Below are positions 44,483-53,779 of a DNA stretch of 64,000 nucleotides, in pieces. A program made the position numbers and the translations under genes. The first letter of the stretch is position 1. Each line of letters begins with the position of its first letter. The DNA lies in contig NZ_WEZQ01000001.1 in assembly GCF_009864005.1 (NCBI RefSeq), forward strand, positions 124,001 through 188,000. The letters run 5' to 3'. The DNA is from Furfurilactobacillus milii (lineage in GTDB: Bacteria; Bacillota; Bacilli; Lactobacillales; Lactobacillaceae). The notes beneath the pieces were generated by a model that was given only the letters and a program-made list of their open reading frames with translations, was not told the DNA's origin and did no database searches.

Positions 44483-46916
44483 GTCGCCGATCCTTTCTGC
44501 CATTCACTAATCGTGGATTGATTTTACGTTTGAGCGTTGTGCGTGGTTTGACCATTGGCTGTCGCTCAGTAGTTACTTTAGTCGCTACTGGTTTCGGTTG
44601 CACTGGTTGACTAGGCACGATAGACTTTTGTGCCTGTATCTTACGTGCAGACTTGTCTTGTGCATCAGTAGTTGGTAGTGACTTATTTTTAGTATCTTTT
44701 GGCAATACCTTGTTAGTCACTGGTCGCTGCTTGTTTTGTTGCTGCTGGTCGCGCTCCTCACGTTGCGTTGACTTAGGGAGCTGCTTCTTGCCATTTTGGA
44801 TATGATAACGGCGCGGATTCTTTGTTTCAGAATCTTTTATTTTGTCTGACTTAACCGGAATTGGCGGTGTCTGTGAATTAGGTTGCCGGTACAGCTTTTT
44901 ATTGTCGTGACTCTTAGGACGATTAGCTTTAGGCGGTTGGTCAGTTCTTTTGAAGGGCACTGGAATAGGCATGATCCCTGGACGTTTATGCGGCTTCTGA
45001 GATGATTCAACAGATGAAGTTGGCCGTTTGGAGAATTGACGGCGATGTTTATCATCAATTGGATCAACCACCGGTACTTTTGCTTGCGGTTCTTGTTGTC
45101 GCTTAGTTAAGGCCAATTTGCGATCCTTAATTGTTTGACGGCGCCGCCGGTTAGCTTGATCACGTGCCAGTTCGTTCTCAATGCGTTGGTCCATTGCAGA
45201 TTGTTTGAAGTCTTGCAGACCTTTTTTCGTTGCTTCTTTTTTCTTTTGCAGGCCATATTTCGTGTTGATCGGTAAATCCTTGAGCTGGTCTTTAGCTTTG
45301 AGTGCCTTGTCTTTCAGGCGTTCCTTAGTATCCATGAATTGACCGACTTTAGAACCAAACTGTTCGGCTTTACTCCGTGGATTGACTGGTGGTGTCTGTT
45401 GACCGGTCTGCTTATTACCAGTTGTCTGTGCCTGCGGGACTGCTTGTGGTCGGGCATGGGGACTAACTGGCGTTGTCGGACTGTTATTGACTGTTGCTGG
45501 TGAAGCCTTTCGTCTGGCTAAACTACTGAGTCCCTGACCAGCTAAAGCACCTAAACCAACTTTGGTCATGAAACGCCGTACTGTATTTTGACCGCGCCGA
45601 TGGAGTTGACTCGCACCATTCTGAACGTCACTGCTGTGCAACGACATTAAGCCCATTAAATCTGACAGTTTGAGATAAATGCCGCCGAATACCACAATTT
45701 GTAAAAACGCGACTAAGAAGAATGGAGTAGTAGCGGACAGTCCATAAATCAAGGTGGACAGACAAAAGGCCATCGTCAGCACTAGCGTGATACCAGCGCG
45801 CATCATAATGACGTTAAATAGCTTCATAATGGTCGTTTTTAACATGCCATTGAAACTGGGTATCATCGCTAACAAACAGGCTATCGGTAAAAAGATGGCA
45901 TAGATGATGAAGAGCACCTGACTGAAAATCATGATGGCTGTCAGGATAAACACAAAGATGGTAATCACGATATTAAATAAGACTATGAAGACCGTCACGC
46001 CCAAGCGATTAATGGTTTTCACCGCCGACAAGTTGTCATTATCTTTCTTCTCAATTTCATCCTTAACAAGTTCTGTTCGCGCTTTACCTTTATCTTTGAA
46101 GGGACTCGTTTTTGCTAACTTATCAATGCGATCCTGTCCGACCTTTTTCGGGTCGGAATCGCCGAACTGTAGTAGTGTCCACGGCTGCTTGACCTGAACG
46201 GTGAATAAGGTGTCCCGAATGGCATCCACGCCATTTTGTGAGTGCCCCTTATCATTTTGCATGATAAGCTTTGATCCGGTGTTCAGCGCTGAGGTCGCAA
46301 TATCCGATGAAAAACCGTTCACTTTATCAATATAATTCGGCGCAAAGGCAATAAAACTAGCGGATACGATGAAAATCGTGACAAAGTTGACGATTGCCGA
46401 GATGGCTTTAGAGGTTTCATGCTTCAACATGCCGACATAAGCGACATAAACACCTAAAACTAAAATCAGTAATAACATCATGCCAGGGTAAAACCCAGTG
46501 CTAGAAAAGCCATGTTGACTAACACCAGCAAGGGTCTGGACGTTCTTGCCAATGGCATCACTGGTGTCTTTAATGAAGTCTAACGAATAAGCTTCTGACA
46601 CCAGATAACCAGTAGCTGAAGACAGATAGACAGAGACTAACCACAGAAAGTTGGTAATGGCATAGACGCCAAACATCACGGACTTACCAATCCCATCACC
46701 CCAGTTCCACGGCAGCCAATCCCAACTAGAGTCCACGAAATAATCCAATTGATAATTATTTAACGGGTATTTGGAATACTCATTGTGCGTGTTGATTGTC
46801 TCTTCAACTAAACCACTGGCTTGAACTGTAATTCCAGTGGCTAACACAATTAAGAATGCGCATAGCAGCACTAACATGCTGATTTTAAGAACTCGCTTCC
46901 ATTTGACTCGGTGCAT
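44469..46916 (-). CDS. Polytopic mating-channel protein (Tn916 Orf15/TcpH-like)
   Basis: 815 residues. The N-terminal 430 hold a signal-like first helix, a short external loop and about six to eight membrane spans (for example TVFIVLFNIVITIFVFILTA and LVLTMAFCLSTLIYGL), as in the Orf15/TcpH/VirB6-like channel protein. The C-terminal 385 residues are hydrophilic and very rich in Lys, Arg, Gln and Pro, with no clear domain, and probably extend into the cytoplasm. The ATG directly follows the VirB4-like gene's stop (TAGATG), with GGAGGTGAT supplied by the end of that gene. It overlaps the start of the orf14 gene by 14 bases. Confidence 0.9.
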   Translation of the reverse strand: MHRVKWKRVLKISMLVLLCAFLIVLATGITVQASGLVEETINTHNEYSKYPLNNYQLDYFVDSSWDWLPWNWGDGIGKSVMFGVYAITNFLWLVSVYLSSATGYLVSEAYSLDFIKDTSDAIGKNVQTLAGVSQHGFSSTGFYPGMMLLLILVLGVYVAYVGMLKHETSKAISAIVNFVTIFIVSASFIAFAPNYIDKVNGFSSDIATSALNTGSKLIMQNDKGHSQNGVDAIRDTLFTVQVKQPWTLLQFGDSDPKKVGQDRIDKLAKTSPFKDKGKARTELVKDEIEKKDNDNLSAVKTINRLGVTVFIVLFNIVITIFVFILTAIMIFSQVLFIIYAIFLPIACLLAMIPSFNGMLKTTIMKLFNVIMMRAGITLVLTMAFCLSTLIYGLSATTPFFLVAFLQIVVFGGIYLKLSDLMGLMSLHSSDVQNGASQLHRRGQNTVRRFMTKVGLGALAGQGLSSLARRKASPATVNNSPTTPVSPHARPQAVPQAQTTGNKQTGQQTPPVNPRSKAEQFGSKVGQFMDTKERLKDKALKAKDQLKDLPINTKYGLQKKKEATKKGLQDFKQSAMDQRIENELARDQANRRRRQTIKDRKLALTKRQQEPQAKVPVVDPIDDKHRRQFSKRPTSSVESSQKPHKRPGIMPIPVPFKRTDQPPKANRPKSHDNKKLYRQPNSQTPPIPVKSDKIKDSETKNPRRYHIQNGKKQLPKSTQREERDQQQQNKQRPVTNKVLPKDTKNKSLPTTDAQDKSARKIQAQKSIVPSQPVQPKPVATKVTTERQPMVKPRTTLKRKINPRLVNGRKDRRHETK

Positions 46917-49370
46917 CTAATCACCTCCGATAGCTGCTTGTGGTGGCCGGGTATCAAAAGCCCGATAGAGATGTTCAAAGATATATTCAAAGTGCAGTAC
47001 GCCGACGTGTCCCCAGATATCTTGAAAGAGACATTCGCCGTTATCCAAGCTACGTAGACGGTTTTGATTCGCTTCGTCTTCTGCATCAAGGCCAAAGAAG
47101 GTCAATGTGTGCTTAATTTCATTGATATCAGTAGAACGAAAAGCGAACTTCATGCCGATATTGTTCTTCATTTTTTCGTCCAGTAAGTCATTGGCGTTCT
47201 GTGTGACCAGATAAACTCCGGCGTTCATGGAACGACCCTCACGAATGAGCTTCATCGACAAGGTTTTGCCTTGAGCGACATTCAAAAACGCCCACGCTTC
47301 GTCAAGGTCAACAATCTTGAAGCGTGAGCGGTCACTATGAATAAAGTCGATGGCAAAGGTTGAGATAATCATCAACATCGCCACAGACAACATTTCCACG
47401 GTAATATATTCATCTTGTGTTTTATCAGCATCCGGCAATACTAAGTCGGCAATCTGAATGATGTTAATATTCTTATCCAAAGAGATTGAATTATTGCTGG
47501 TACCATCGCTGAACAGGAGTGTGGCAAAATCATAATCCGTAAAAGACTCAATGTGGTCGGCAATGTGTTTGCTGATTGGCGTATCTTCTTTTCGTAGTTC
47601 ATCAATGACTTTCAAAAGCCCGGGTTGTTCTCCTTGGGTGACGTTCCGAATTGCCTTACGCAACGTGGGAAATTTTTCCGCATCACGACTGGAAATCCCG
47701 GTTAAAAACGTCAATGTGTCAACCGCTAAGCTTTCTGAATCTTTGAGATTGTCCAAAATCTGATAAGGATCAAGTAGCCCACGGTTCTTATCATCACTGG
47801 TTAGGTTGACGACATTAATGTCATCCTTCATAAAGTCGAGTTCGTCACGCCAACCGGTTCGTTCAGATTTGGGGTCCAAGATCAGTGCCTGGGCACCATA
47901 TAAAGTGGCGTAATAGACTAGCAGGTTATTACTAAAGGATTTCCCACCACCCAACGACCCCAGAAAGGCAGCCGATAAAGCATTCGTTACCGTGCCTTTG
48001 ACACCCTGAGCGGCCAAATCTGGCTTGATGTACACATTCCGACCAGTATCAACGTTATACCCCACATAGATACCTTCCTTTTCGCCGAGCGCTTGCGTCG
48101 CCCCAAAACCAAGCGAAGCAATGAAATCACTGGTGACATATTGAATATAGTCATTGATGTAACGCTTTGAAGCTGGGATAAACTCTCCATGCAGTCCTAG
48201 CATGTCACCAAACGGACGAATGAGCTTGATGTTCAAGCTGTCGTAGAAGTCCATAATCTGATTGGCACGTTTGACCATTTCATCTTTTGTCTTGCCTGAC
48301 ACGCGAATCACATAAGAAATCTTGTACATGGCGTCTTTCGTCTGATCAAGGTTTGCTTCCAGTTCATCAACCGAGTCTAAGGCTTCACTCACACCACGTG
48401 ACGTTTCGTTGTTCGATTCATAAGCGTGGTTATCAAGATCGCGCAATTCCTTTTTCTTATTGCGCACCTTCGTCAAAGCCCGTTTGTTGGTCACAATTTC
48501 CACATTCAGACTAGTGTCAATTGGAAAATTGAACTGTTGTTGTTGGAAGTAGAAGATTTCTGATCCTGGAAATTCTAATTCACCGACAATGTCGGACAAT
48601 ACCATGTACGTGACATAAGTGGTGTCCCAGCCATTAGTAATCTCGAGATAACGCTGCTTTTGATTAATCATGGCACGGGTTGGTTTAATGAGGTCATACC
48701 GTTTAATCCGCGTAGTTTTCTTCGTTTTGACCTGTGGTAAATGGTATTGGTAATCGTCATAGTCCTGTCCGGTCACACCGTACAAGTGATCCATCAAATA
48801 GCCAAAATCATTCTTGTCTAACTTGCGAATCTTAAAGCGGCGATTGACCTTATCTTCAAGGAAATGGGCGACTTTCATAAACCGTTCGACTTCATCATTA
48901 TTCATCACCATGAAATCCCCAGCGAATTGTTCGTTAAAGGTATGCATAAAGTCCTGTAATCCCAGCACGAAATCATTCCAAACCGACTTTACAGTGACTT
49001 CGGTTTCTTTGAGCAGCAGTTTGAAACCCACAAAGAAGCGATAATCAACTTGGTTCTCACCAATCAGTTCAGTTAACGCTTCGACTTGTCCGTCAATGTG
49101 TTGGACGGCCGTTTCTTTTAAGCTGCCTTTGACCAATTGTTTTGACCGCTCCATCGTTTCTTTGATGCTGGCCTCGGTAGCCAGTTGCAGAAAATGCAGC
49201 TTGCCGTCGCGGTTTTGCGCCACTAGTTGACGAAAGTTTTCGTGCACCTGTTGTTTTTGATCCGGTGACAAAAACGAGTAATTGTATGGAACGAGTTCAT
49301 AGTAGGCGAAACATTCGTTGTCTTGATTAAAGACAAGGTTGTTTTCGATATATTTAATTGGAAATTTCAT
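46917..49370 (-). CDS. VirB4-like conjugation ATPase (Tn916 Orf16/TcpF-like)
   Basis: About 817 residues from ATG 49368-49370 (MKFPIKYIENN); GGAG lies eight bases upstream, and a GTG three codons earlier is possible. Walker A is at about residue 475 (GSLGGGKSFSN), Walker B at about 690 (FKIVDLDEAWAFL). The N-terminal half is the usual VirB4/TraC dimerisation part. This ATPase energises the mating channel from the cytoplasmic face. The gene overlaps tcpE at its start and abuts the channel gene at its end, consistent with tight coupling. All key motifs are intact. Confidence 0.95.
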   Translation of the reverse strand: MKFPIKYIENNLVFNQDNECFAYYELVPYNYSFLSPDQKQQVHENFRQLVAQNRDGKLHFLQLATEASIKETMERSKQLVKGSLKETAVQHIDGQVEALTELIGENQVDYRFFVGFKLLLKETEVTVKSVWNDFVLGLQDFMHTFNEQFAGDFMVMNNDEVERFMKVAHFLEDKVNRRFKIRKLDKNDFGYLMDHLYGVTGQDYDDYQYHLPQVKTKKTTRIKRYDLIKPTRAMINQKQRYLEITNGWDTTYVTYMVLSDIVGELEFPGSEIFYFQQQQFNFPIDTSLNVEIVTNKRALTKVRNKKKELRDLDNHAYESNNETSRGVSEALDSVDELEANLDQTKDAMYKISYVIRVSGKTKDEMVKRANQIMDFYDSLNIKLIRPFGDMLGLHGEFIPASKRYINDYIQYVTSDFIASLGFGATQALGEKEGIYVGYNVDTGRNVYIKPDLAAQGVKGTVTNALSAAFLGSLGGGKSFSNNLLVYYATLYGAQALILDPKSERTGWRDELDFMKDDINVVNLTSDDKNRGLLDPYQILDNLKDSESLAVDTLTFLTGISSRDAEKFPTLRKAIRNVTQGEQPGLLKVIDELRKEDTPISKHIADHIESFTDYDFATLLFSDGTSNNSISLDKNINIIQIADLVLPDADKTQDEYITVEMLSVAMLMIISTFAIDFIHSDRSRFKIVDLDEAWAFLNVAQGKTLSMKLIREGRSMNAGVYLVTQNANDLLDEKMKNNIGMKFAFRSTDINEIKHTLTFFGLDAEDEANQNRLRSLDNGECLFQDIWGHVGVLHFEYIFEHLYRAFDTRPPQAAIGGD

Positions 49371-49746
49371 TTTTAACACTCCAAACGTAAGTAACTTTTA
49401 CAGGGGATAGTTCTTGGGTTAACTTCACATGTCGATTGGCAAACGTTGTTTTTGCGGCAATTACGTATTGAATTACTGATCGACAGAAGCCAATTGGTTT
49501 CTTGCCATCAAATGTTTTTTGACTCATAAACCACGTGATTGCTGCGGGGATACCTAAAAACTTCAGGAATACACCATCGATCAAGCTGAGTGGCGGAATG
49601 TTGGCAAAAATCATGACGAAAAATAGTGACAAGATAAACCATGTCATTTGGGTAAAGGTCACAGGAAACGGCAGGTTTAAATCATTGATGGCGTAGAGCA
49701 CCTTTTCAACAGACCAGATTGACGTATAACTACGAACTTTTTTCAT
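49354..49746 (-). CDS. tcpE: Conjugation membrane protein TcpE (Tn916 Orf17-like)
   Basis: 130 residues with two central membrane spans (WFILSLFFVMIFANI and FLKFLGIPAAITWFM) and short cytoplasmic ends, as typical of TcpE, a partner of the mating channel. GGAGG precedes the ATG. Overlaps the VirB4-like gene by 17 bases. It lies 65 bp downstream of ardA; a short inverted repeat in that gap (around 49775-49800) may be a weak terminator or processing site. Confidence 0.9.
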   Translation of the reverse strand: MKKVRSYTSIWSVEKVLYAINDLNLPFPVTFTQMTWFILSLFFVMIFANIPPLSLIDGVFLKFLGIPAAITWFMSQKTFDGKKPIGFCRSVIQYVIAAKTTFANRHVKLTQELSPVKVTYVWSVKNEISN

Positions 49747-49811
49747 GGGTTGTACCTCCTTTCATTTGGGTAAAGAAAAGCCAGCCCTTTGACAGACTGA
49801 CTCTCATGAAT

Positions 49812-50306
49812 CTAACCGGAATATTCAACTAAACCGGCAGTGGTTTCGAGATAGTTGCCATCGATTAACATGACTTCGCCAAGTCGTTGAAAATCGATAT
49901 AAAACTTCAAATTGTCACTTACATCGCCAAAAACACCTTCGTCTACAATACGACGGGCCAAGTCAGTAACATCACCTTGATACATGTGTAGTTCATCCAG
50001 ATTTTCAGCAAGATCTTCAATACTAGTAAACCAGGCTTCTACCAGATCATTAATGATCGGATAAAATGGTGTTTCTGAAATGGTCGTCGCCGCATGGTAA
50101 ATCCGATTCAAGCGTTCTAAACTTTCATATTCCGAGATCTTGATTGGCAATTCGTAATCGTGAATGGCGTATTCTTCGTGAGTTGCATCCAACTTTAGTG
50201 TTTCACGCACTTGGTCATAATCTAGCGGCAGCGTGAACCACGCTCCGGTAGGTTCATTTTCGTTGTATCGCCCCAAGTTGACGAGATAGACTTTGAGTTC
50301 ATCCAT
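49812..50306 (-). CDS. ardA: Antirestriction protein ArdA (Tn916 Orf18-like)
   Basis: 164 acidic residues. ArdA is a DNA mimic that blocks type I restriction enzymes so that incoming ICE DNA survives. The N-terminal segment (VYLVNLGRYNENEPTGAWFT) and the acidic helices (DLVEAWFTSIEDLAENLDEL) match the family. GGAG lies seven to eight bases before ATG, overlapping the end of the tcpD gene. It is full length. Confidence 0.93.
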   Translation of the reverse strand: MDELKVYLVNLGRYNENEPTGAWFTLPLDYDQVRETLKLDATHEEYAIHDYELPIKISEYESLERLNRIYHAATTISETPFYPIINDLVEAWFTSIEDLAENLDELHMYQGDVTDLARRIVDEGVFGDVSDNLKFYIDFQRLGEVMLIDGNYLETTAGLVEYSG

Positions 50307-50309
50307 CAG

Positions 50310-50531
50310 TTAGGCTCCGACTACTCGGTTGAATAAGCTGAGTAAGACATCCTTAACGCCGCCGGTGTTAAAGACTAGTCCAACCGCAACTGCTGCGATA
50401 ATTAAGAAACCAATCAACTTTGAAAACTCCCGTTTGAAACCTAAATAAATCCCGATAACAGCAATTGCCATTAACACCAAACTCTGGGCGTTACTCGTAA
50501 ACCAAGTAAATAAATTTTGTCCGAAATTCAT
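50310..50531 (-). CDS. tcpD: Small membrane conjugation protein TcpD (Tn916 Orf19-like)
   Basis: 73 residues with two hydrophobic spans (VLMAIAVIGIYLGF and LIGFLIIAAVAVGLVF). Size, topology and place between relaxase and ardA fit TcpD/Orf19, a channel component. AAAGGAG lies upstream of the ATG. Confidence 0.85.
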   Translation of the reverse strand: MNFGQNLFTWFTSNAQSLVLMAIAVIGIYLGFKREFSKLIGFLIIAAVAVGLVFNTGGVKDVLLSLFNRVVGA

Positions 50532-50545
50532 AAATGATCACTCCT

Positions 50546-50830
50546 TTAGTGGTGGCGAGGAAAAGAAAAAGCATCTAAGTAATCGCAATAATGACCAACT
50601 CGGTTGACCAATTGCGACATCGTTAGATGCTCGGCATAAACAACGTATTTAGTTGTGTGGTGCGGTAAAAAGGTAGCCTTATAAAACTGATATTCATAGT
50701 AACTGTGGCTAATGATCACCCCCTCAATGTAGAGTGTGGTTCGAGGACCTAAATCACGGTAATAACAAAGACGCTCAATACCGCAGTTGAAATACTTCGT
50801 GGCTAAATAGCTAGTCAAACGGCTACTCAT
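50546..50830 (-). CDS. Hypothetical transfer-operon protein (94 residues)
   Basis: Soluble, rich in Tyr and His (ISHSYYEYQFYKATFLPHHT), no recognised family. I start it at ATG 50828-50830 (MSSRLTSYLAT); the ribosome binding site (GGTAACC) is weak, and its start overlaps the end of the upstream gene by eight bases, so translation is probably coupled. No counterpart in Tn916. Function unknown. Confidence 0.7.
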   Translation of the reverse strand: MSSRLTSYLATKYFNCGIERLCYYRDLGPRTTLYIEGVIISHSYYEYQFYKATFLPHHTTKYVVYAEHLTMSQLVNRVGHYCDYLDAFSFPRHH

Positions 50831-51152
50831 TTTGGTTACCAAATAGTCGACTAGTCAGTAGTGGCAAGCCACGTTCATGCGCCGCTTGTGAGATGAGGGA
50901 TTGCAAAGGATCACGCCGTGGCGCTGGGCGAGCGTTAACGTTCCATAAATTTGCCGTCCAGTATTTTTGAATCCACTCATCAATAATTTCAGTCGGGGTG
51001 CCAAATCGCTGCATATGTGCGAGATAGTTGTACTGTGGATCTTCAATCACACCGACTACATAAATGCCGTGAACGCGATAGACATTGCAGACATAATCAC
51101 TTTCAAAAACGAGACAATTGGTTAAGGGTTCGAAGTTATCAACGATCGCCAT
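50823..51152 (-). CDS. Hypothetical transfer-operon protein (109 residues)
   Basis: I start at ATG 51150-51152 (MAIVDNFEPLTNC), behind GGGAGAG; the upstream in-frame Met has no such site. Mixed alpha/beta, cytoplasmic, with a Pro/Arg segment (NARPAPRRDPLQ). It overlaps the relaxase gene end by 14 bases. No family recognised; its place beside the relaxase could mean a processing accessory, but nothing in the sequence proves this. Confidence 0.72.
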   Translation of the reverse strand: MAIVDNFEPLTNCLVFESDYVCNVYRVHGIYVVGVIEDPQYNYLAHMQRFGTPTEIIDEWIQKYWTANLWNVNARPAPRRDPLQSLISQAAHERGLPLLTSRLFGNQNE

Positions 51153-52314
51153 ATTTTTCTCTCCCAACGGTATACTGTTCAATCAATTGTTCATGGCGTT
51201 CTTCTAACTCAATGTTGTTAATCATGTTGAGCGTGTCGGAATTATGATGAAACGCATCAATCTCAAACAACACTTTCAACATTGGCGCGACTTGTTTGCG
51301 AATCCAGTTACGTGTCAGGTTTAAGTCGAAGGGCTCAGGCGCTATCGTTAGTCGTAATGGCAGCCGATTTTGTCCACAAAAATAGGCCCATCTTGGATTG
51401 ATAGGCCAGTCTTCACGTTCCATATTTGGTTTTTGATCAACAAAGCGGACATAGCGGGTAATAATGCCAAACGCCGTTTGTTCAACATTCCTAAAACTCA
51501 GCAAGTCTTCGACAGCTTTTTCTGCCCGCGCATTCTTCAAACGAATTTCAAACCGGTTCTTAACTGGGACATCTTCAACCGCAATGCCTTTCTTTTGGGC
51601 CTGTTCATACGCTTTTTCGTAAACACAAAAGTAAATTTCACTTCGCATTGAACCAAGGTACAGGGTAGCGCCATGAGAACCTTGAACTTCTTCACGAACC
51701 CCGCCGGAACGAATGCCCTGGTAGTTACGAAGTACGGAGATACATTCATTTCGTTCACACTTTTTAATCAGTTCAGGAATGGAAAGCAAACCCACAGTGT
51801 CATTAATTGCTAAGTCTAGACGCTTAAACGTGACATTATAAGCTAAACATTGCTGGAAAAAGTCATACCAGGTTCGATCTTGCTTTAGCAGCAAGCCTTC
51901 CATTTCACGGCAGCCTTGACCCTTTAGTTCGACTAACGTGCCAAGATTTTCATGCGGTAGGGACACCATGACGACGATATTGCTGAAAACATATTGGGCA
52001 GAGTAACCGTTAAACGCCCAATCTTCAAAGGCCATGAACTCGCGTTGAATACCTAAGACTTCATCAATGACGAGTTGGTAATCAGCAGTTGGAAAACGCA
52101 ATCGTACATAGTCGAACTGTAAAAACAGTTCATTTTCACTCGACCAATTATCAAGTGTCTCGTCAATCAGTTCTTGCAGGGCTGGACTCGCATTGCGAGT
52201 CCCACGTTCAATCCGGCTTAGATGCTCACGCGTAATGCTAAGCCGAACGGCTAAATCTTTTTGTGTAACTTGTTTTGCCAAGCGGCGTTGGCTGATGGTT
52301 TCAAACCAGCGCAT
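51139..52314 (-). CDS. MobT/Rep_trans-type relaxase (Tn916 Orf20-like)
   Basis: 391 residues. Residues 8-50 are an XRE helix-turn-helix (VTQKDLAVRLSITREHLSRI). The rest matches the replication-initiator-like relaxases of Tn916 and ICEBs1 (NicK): FLQFDYVRLRFPT, FKRLDLAINDTVGLL and the region with EIRLKNARAEKAVEDLL. These enzymes nick oriT through a tyrosine and also start rolling-circle replication of the excised ICE. TTGGAGG precedes the ATG. oriT lies just upstream (52427-52520), as in Tn916 and ICEBs1. Confidence 0.92.
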   Translation of the reverse strand: MRWFETISQRRLAKQVTQKDLAVRLSITREHLSRIERGTRNASPALQELIDETLDNWSSENELFLQFDYVRLRFPTADYQLVIDEVLGIQREFMAFEDWAFNGYSAQYVFSNIVVMVSLPHENLGTLVELKGQGCREMEGLLLKQDRTWYDFFQQCLAYNVTFKRLDLAINDTVGLLSIPELIKKCERNECISVLRNYQGIRSGGVREEVQGSHGATLYLGSMRSEIYFCVYEKAYEQAQKKGIAVEDVPVKNRFEIRLKNARAEKAVEDLLSFRNVEQTAFGIITRYVRFVDQKPNMEREDWPINPRWAYFCGQNRLPLRLTIAPEPFDLNLTRNWIRKQVAPMLKVLFEIDAFHHNSDTLNMINNIELEERHEQLIEQYTVGREKYGDR

Positions 52315-52426
52315 TTTCTACCTCCAAAATAAAAGGTCACGGCCAAATTTGCTTGGTCACGACCAGTTGATAGCTGCTCAAGCCTTGGTATTTCTACGTT
52401 ACTCGAGCAGTCAGTGTTCTATTTGT

Positions 52427-52450
52427 ACCCCCCTGTTAGTATACGGGGGT
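52427..52450 (-). other. oriT nick-region inverted repeat
   Basis: On the minus strand the 24 bases begin ACCCCCGTATA and end CTAACAGGGGGGT. This agrees closely with the oriT repeat of ICEBs1, as I remember it (same C/G arms and the CTAACAG loop side), and with the Tn916 oriT. It lies 113 bp upstream of the relaxase start, the position of oriT in both relatives. Nicking is expected within this repeat. Confidence 0.85.
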
Positions 52451-52455
52451 TAAAG

Positions 52456-52520
52456 GTCGGCTAACGCCGACCACACGCTACGCTTACGCCTTTCGCTCCG
52501 CACGGCGCCACGTAGCGTGT
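52456..52520. repeat. Further inverted repeats of the oriT region
   Basis: GGTCGG/CCGACC (52456-52472) forms a small hairpin, and ACACGCTACG (52473-52482) pairs with CGTAGCGTGT (52511-52520) over a 28-base loop rich in GCTCC/GGCGCC. Such nested structures beside the nick site are typical of oriT and of single-strand origins. Confidence 0.7.
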
Positions 52521-52535
52521 TGTTCAATAGTGAAC

Positions 52536-52541
52536 TATAAT
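52536..52541 (+). promoter_or_regulatory. -10 box upstream of the SEFIR gene
   Basis: TATAAT lies 33 bp before the ATG at 52574; no good -35 box is at the right distance, where the oriT hairpin ends. Confidence 0.4.
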
Positions 52542-52573
52542 TTAGTTAAATAATTTAGAAGGAACTGATAAGT

Positions 52574-53779
52574 ATGACAAAACCTAACGACCTTCCTGAA
52601 AACAGTGTTTTTATTTCTTATAGCAGTGACCCCGTTGAAGATGCTACTAAAGTTGCCGCAATAGTTAAAAAATTAACCAATGCAGGATTCTTTTGTATTT
52701 TTGATCAAAAGGATTTGCATATTGGCAATTATTTAGACTTTTTTATGCATCAAGGCCTGAGGACAGGTAAAAAAGTACTAGTTTTTACTAATAATACCTA
52801 CGTGCAAAAAGCTAATCAAATGAAAGGCGGTGTATCAAAAGAAACGCGTATTATAGCCGATTTTATAGCAGATAACCCTGACCAAACGCGCGTGCTATTT
52901 TATTCTTTCGGACACGAACCTAATACTAAAAAACCATTATTACCTGATTATGCAAAAGGAATTTTTGCAAGAGATATTGGTAATCTTTCTTCTGATGATG
53001 CTGCAGAACTTATAATTAAAGACTTGTTACCAACCAGAGAAATAAAGAGTGTTATTAAAAAATCAGCACCGCAAATTGACATTGAAAGACAGTTAGCTAG
53101 GGATCTTTGGAAAGAAGTTAAAGATAGGCTATTTGATTTACACGATGCAAATAGTGTTTTTACAAATGAATTTTTACATCAAATACTAAATAACTCCTCC
53201 CTAAAATTTCTCATTAACCGAATGATCATCGACAAAAAGAGCACCACCACACAAGATTGGGCTATGGCTCTCAAACTGGAAGAAACCGATAGTCATAAAT
53301 CAACTTTTAGTTTTAGTGTAGATAACTATAATTTAGCGTTAATAACAATTTCCTTGTGTCAATTCATTAATGCGCATCTAGATTCAGTAACTCCACAAAT
53401 TAAAATTGACGATCCCTCTGTGTTGTCTTCATGGCTATCGACAACATTTAGTAATCCTTTTGTACTTCGGAAAAAGTGGCTATTACAATATTCAAATACA
53501 TCTTCAGCAGAATATACATTACAAGTTTTCACACCAAACCAAGATGGTGTCGACGACTGGGCGTCTGATAAATATACCGTTACTATTCCTGTTAAGGCTT
53601 TCGCACCAATAGAGGTCGGACTGTTCAGATTTAGTTACGACTATCGTCTACTCATTCCCAATATGTCATATAAAGGTTTGTGGGCAGTATTAGAAAATGA
53701 TTTTGGCGTCCAAATGGACTTTAACGGCCAAATTTTAGGTGATCCCAATTTTAAAGGCCATGTGGTTTGGCAAGCGTAG
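52574..53779 (+). CDS. SEFIR/TIR-domain protein, candidate anti-phage effector
   Basis: 401 residues. The first 140 form a SEFIR/TIR-like domain: VFISYSSDP at the start, FFCIFDQKDLHIGNY, KKVLVFTNNTYVQKANQMKG and GGVSKETRIIADFI, the usual SEFIR hallmark with its conserved Glu. A short linker follows (to about 185), then an unrecognised C-terminal domain of about 215 residues. SEFIR and TIR domains in bacteria act in abortive anti-phage defence, often by NAD depletion. AAGGA lies ten bases before the ATG. The gene is on the strand opposite to all transfer genes, directly beside oriT, and its 3' end abuts a relic of tcpA, so it is an inserted cargo gene. Enzyme activity is not provable from the sequence. 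Confidence 0.8.
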   Translation: MTKPNDLPENSVFISYSSDPVEDATKVAAIVKKLTNAGFFCIFDQKDLHIGNYLDFFMHQGLRTGKKVLVFTNNTYVQKANQMKGGVSKETRIIADFIADNPDQTRVLFYSFGHEPNTKKPLLPDYAKGIFARDIGNLSSDDAAELIIKDLLPTREIKSVIKKSAPQIDIERQLARDLWKEVKDRLFDLHDANSVFTNEFLHQILNNSSLKFLINRMIIDKKSTTTQDWAMALKLEETDSHKSTFSFSVDNYNLALITISLCQFINAHLDSVTPQIKIDDPSVLSSWLSTTFSNPFVLRKKWLLQYSNTSSAEYTLQVFTPNQDGVDDWASDKYTVTIPVKAFAPIEVGLFRFSYDYRLLIPNMSYKGLWAVLENDFGVQMDFNGQILGDPNFKGHVVWQA

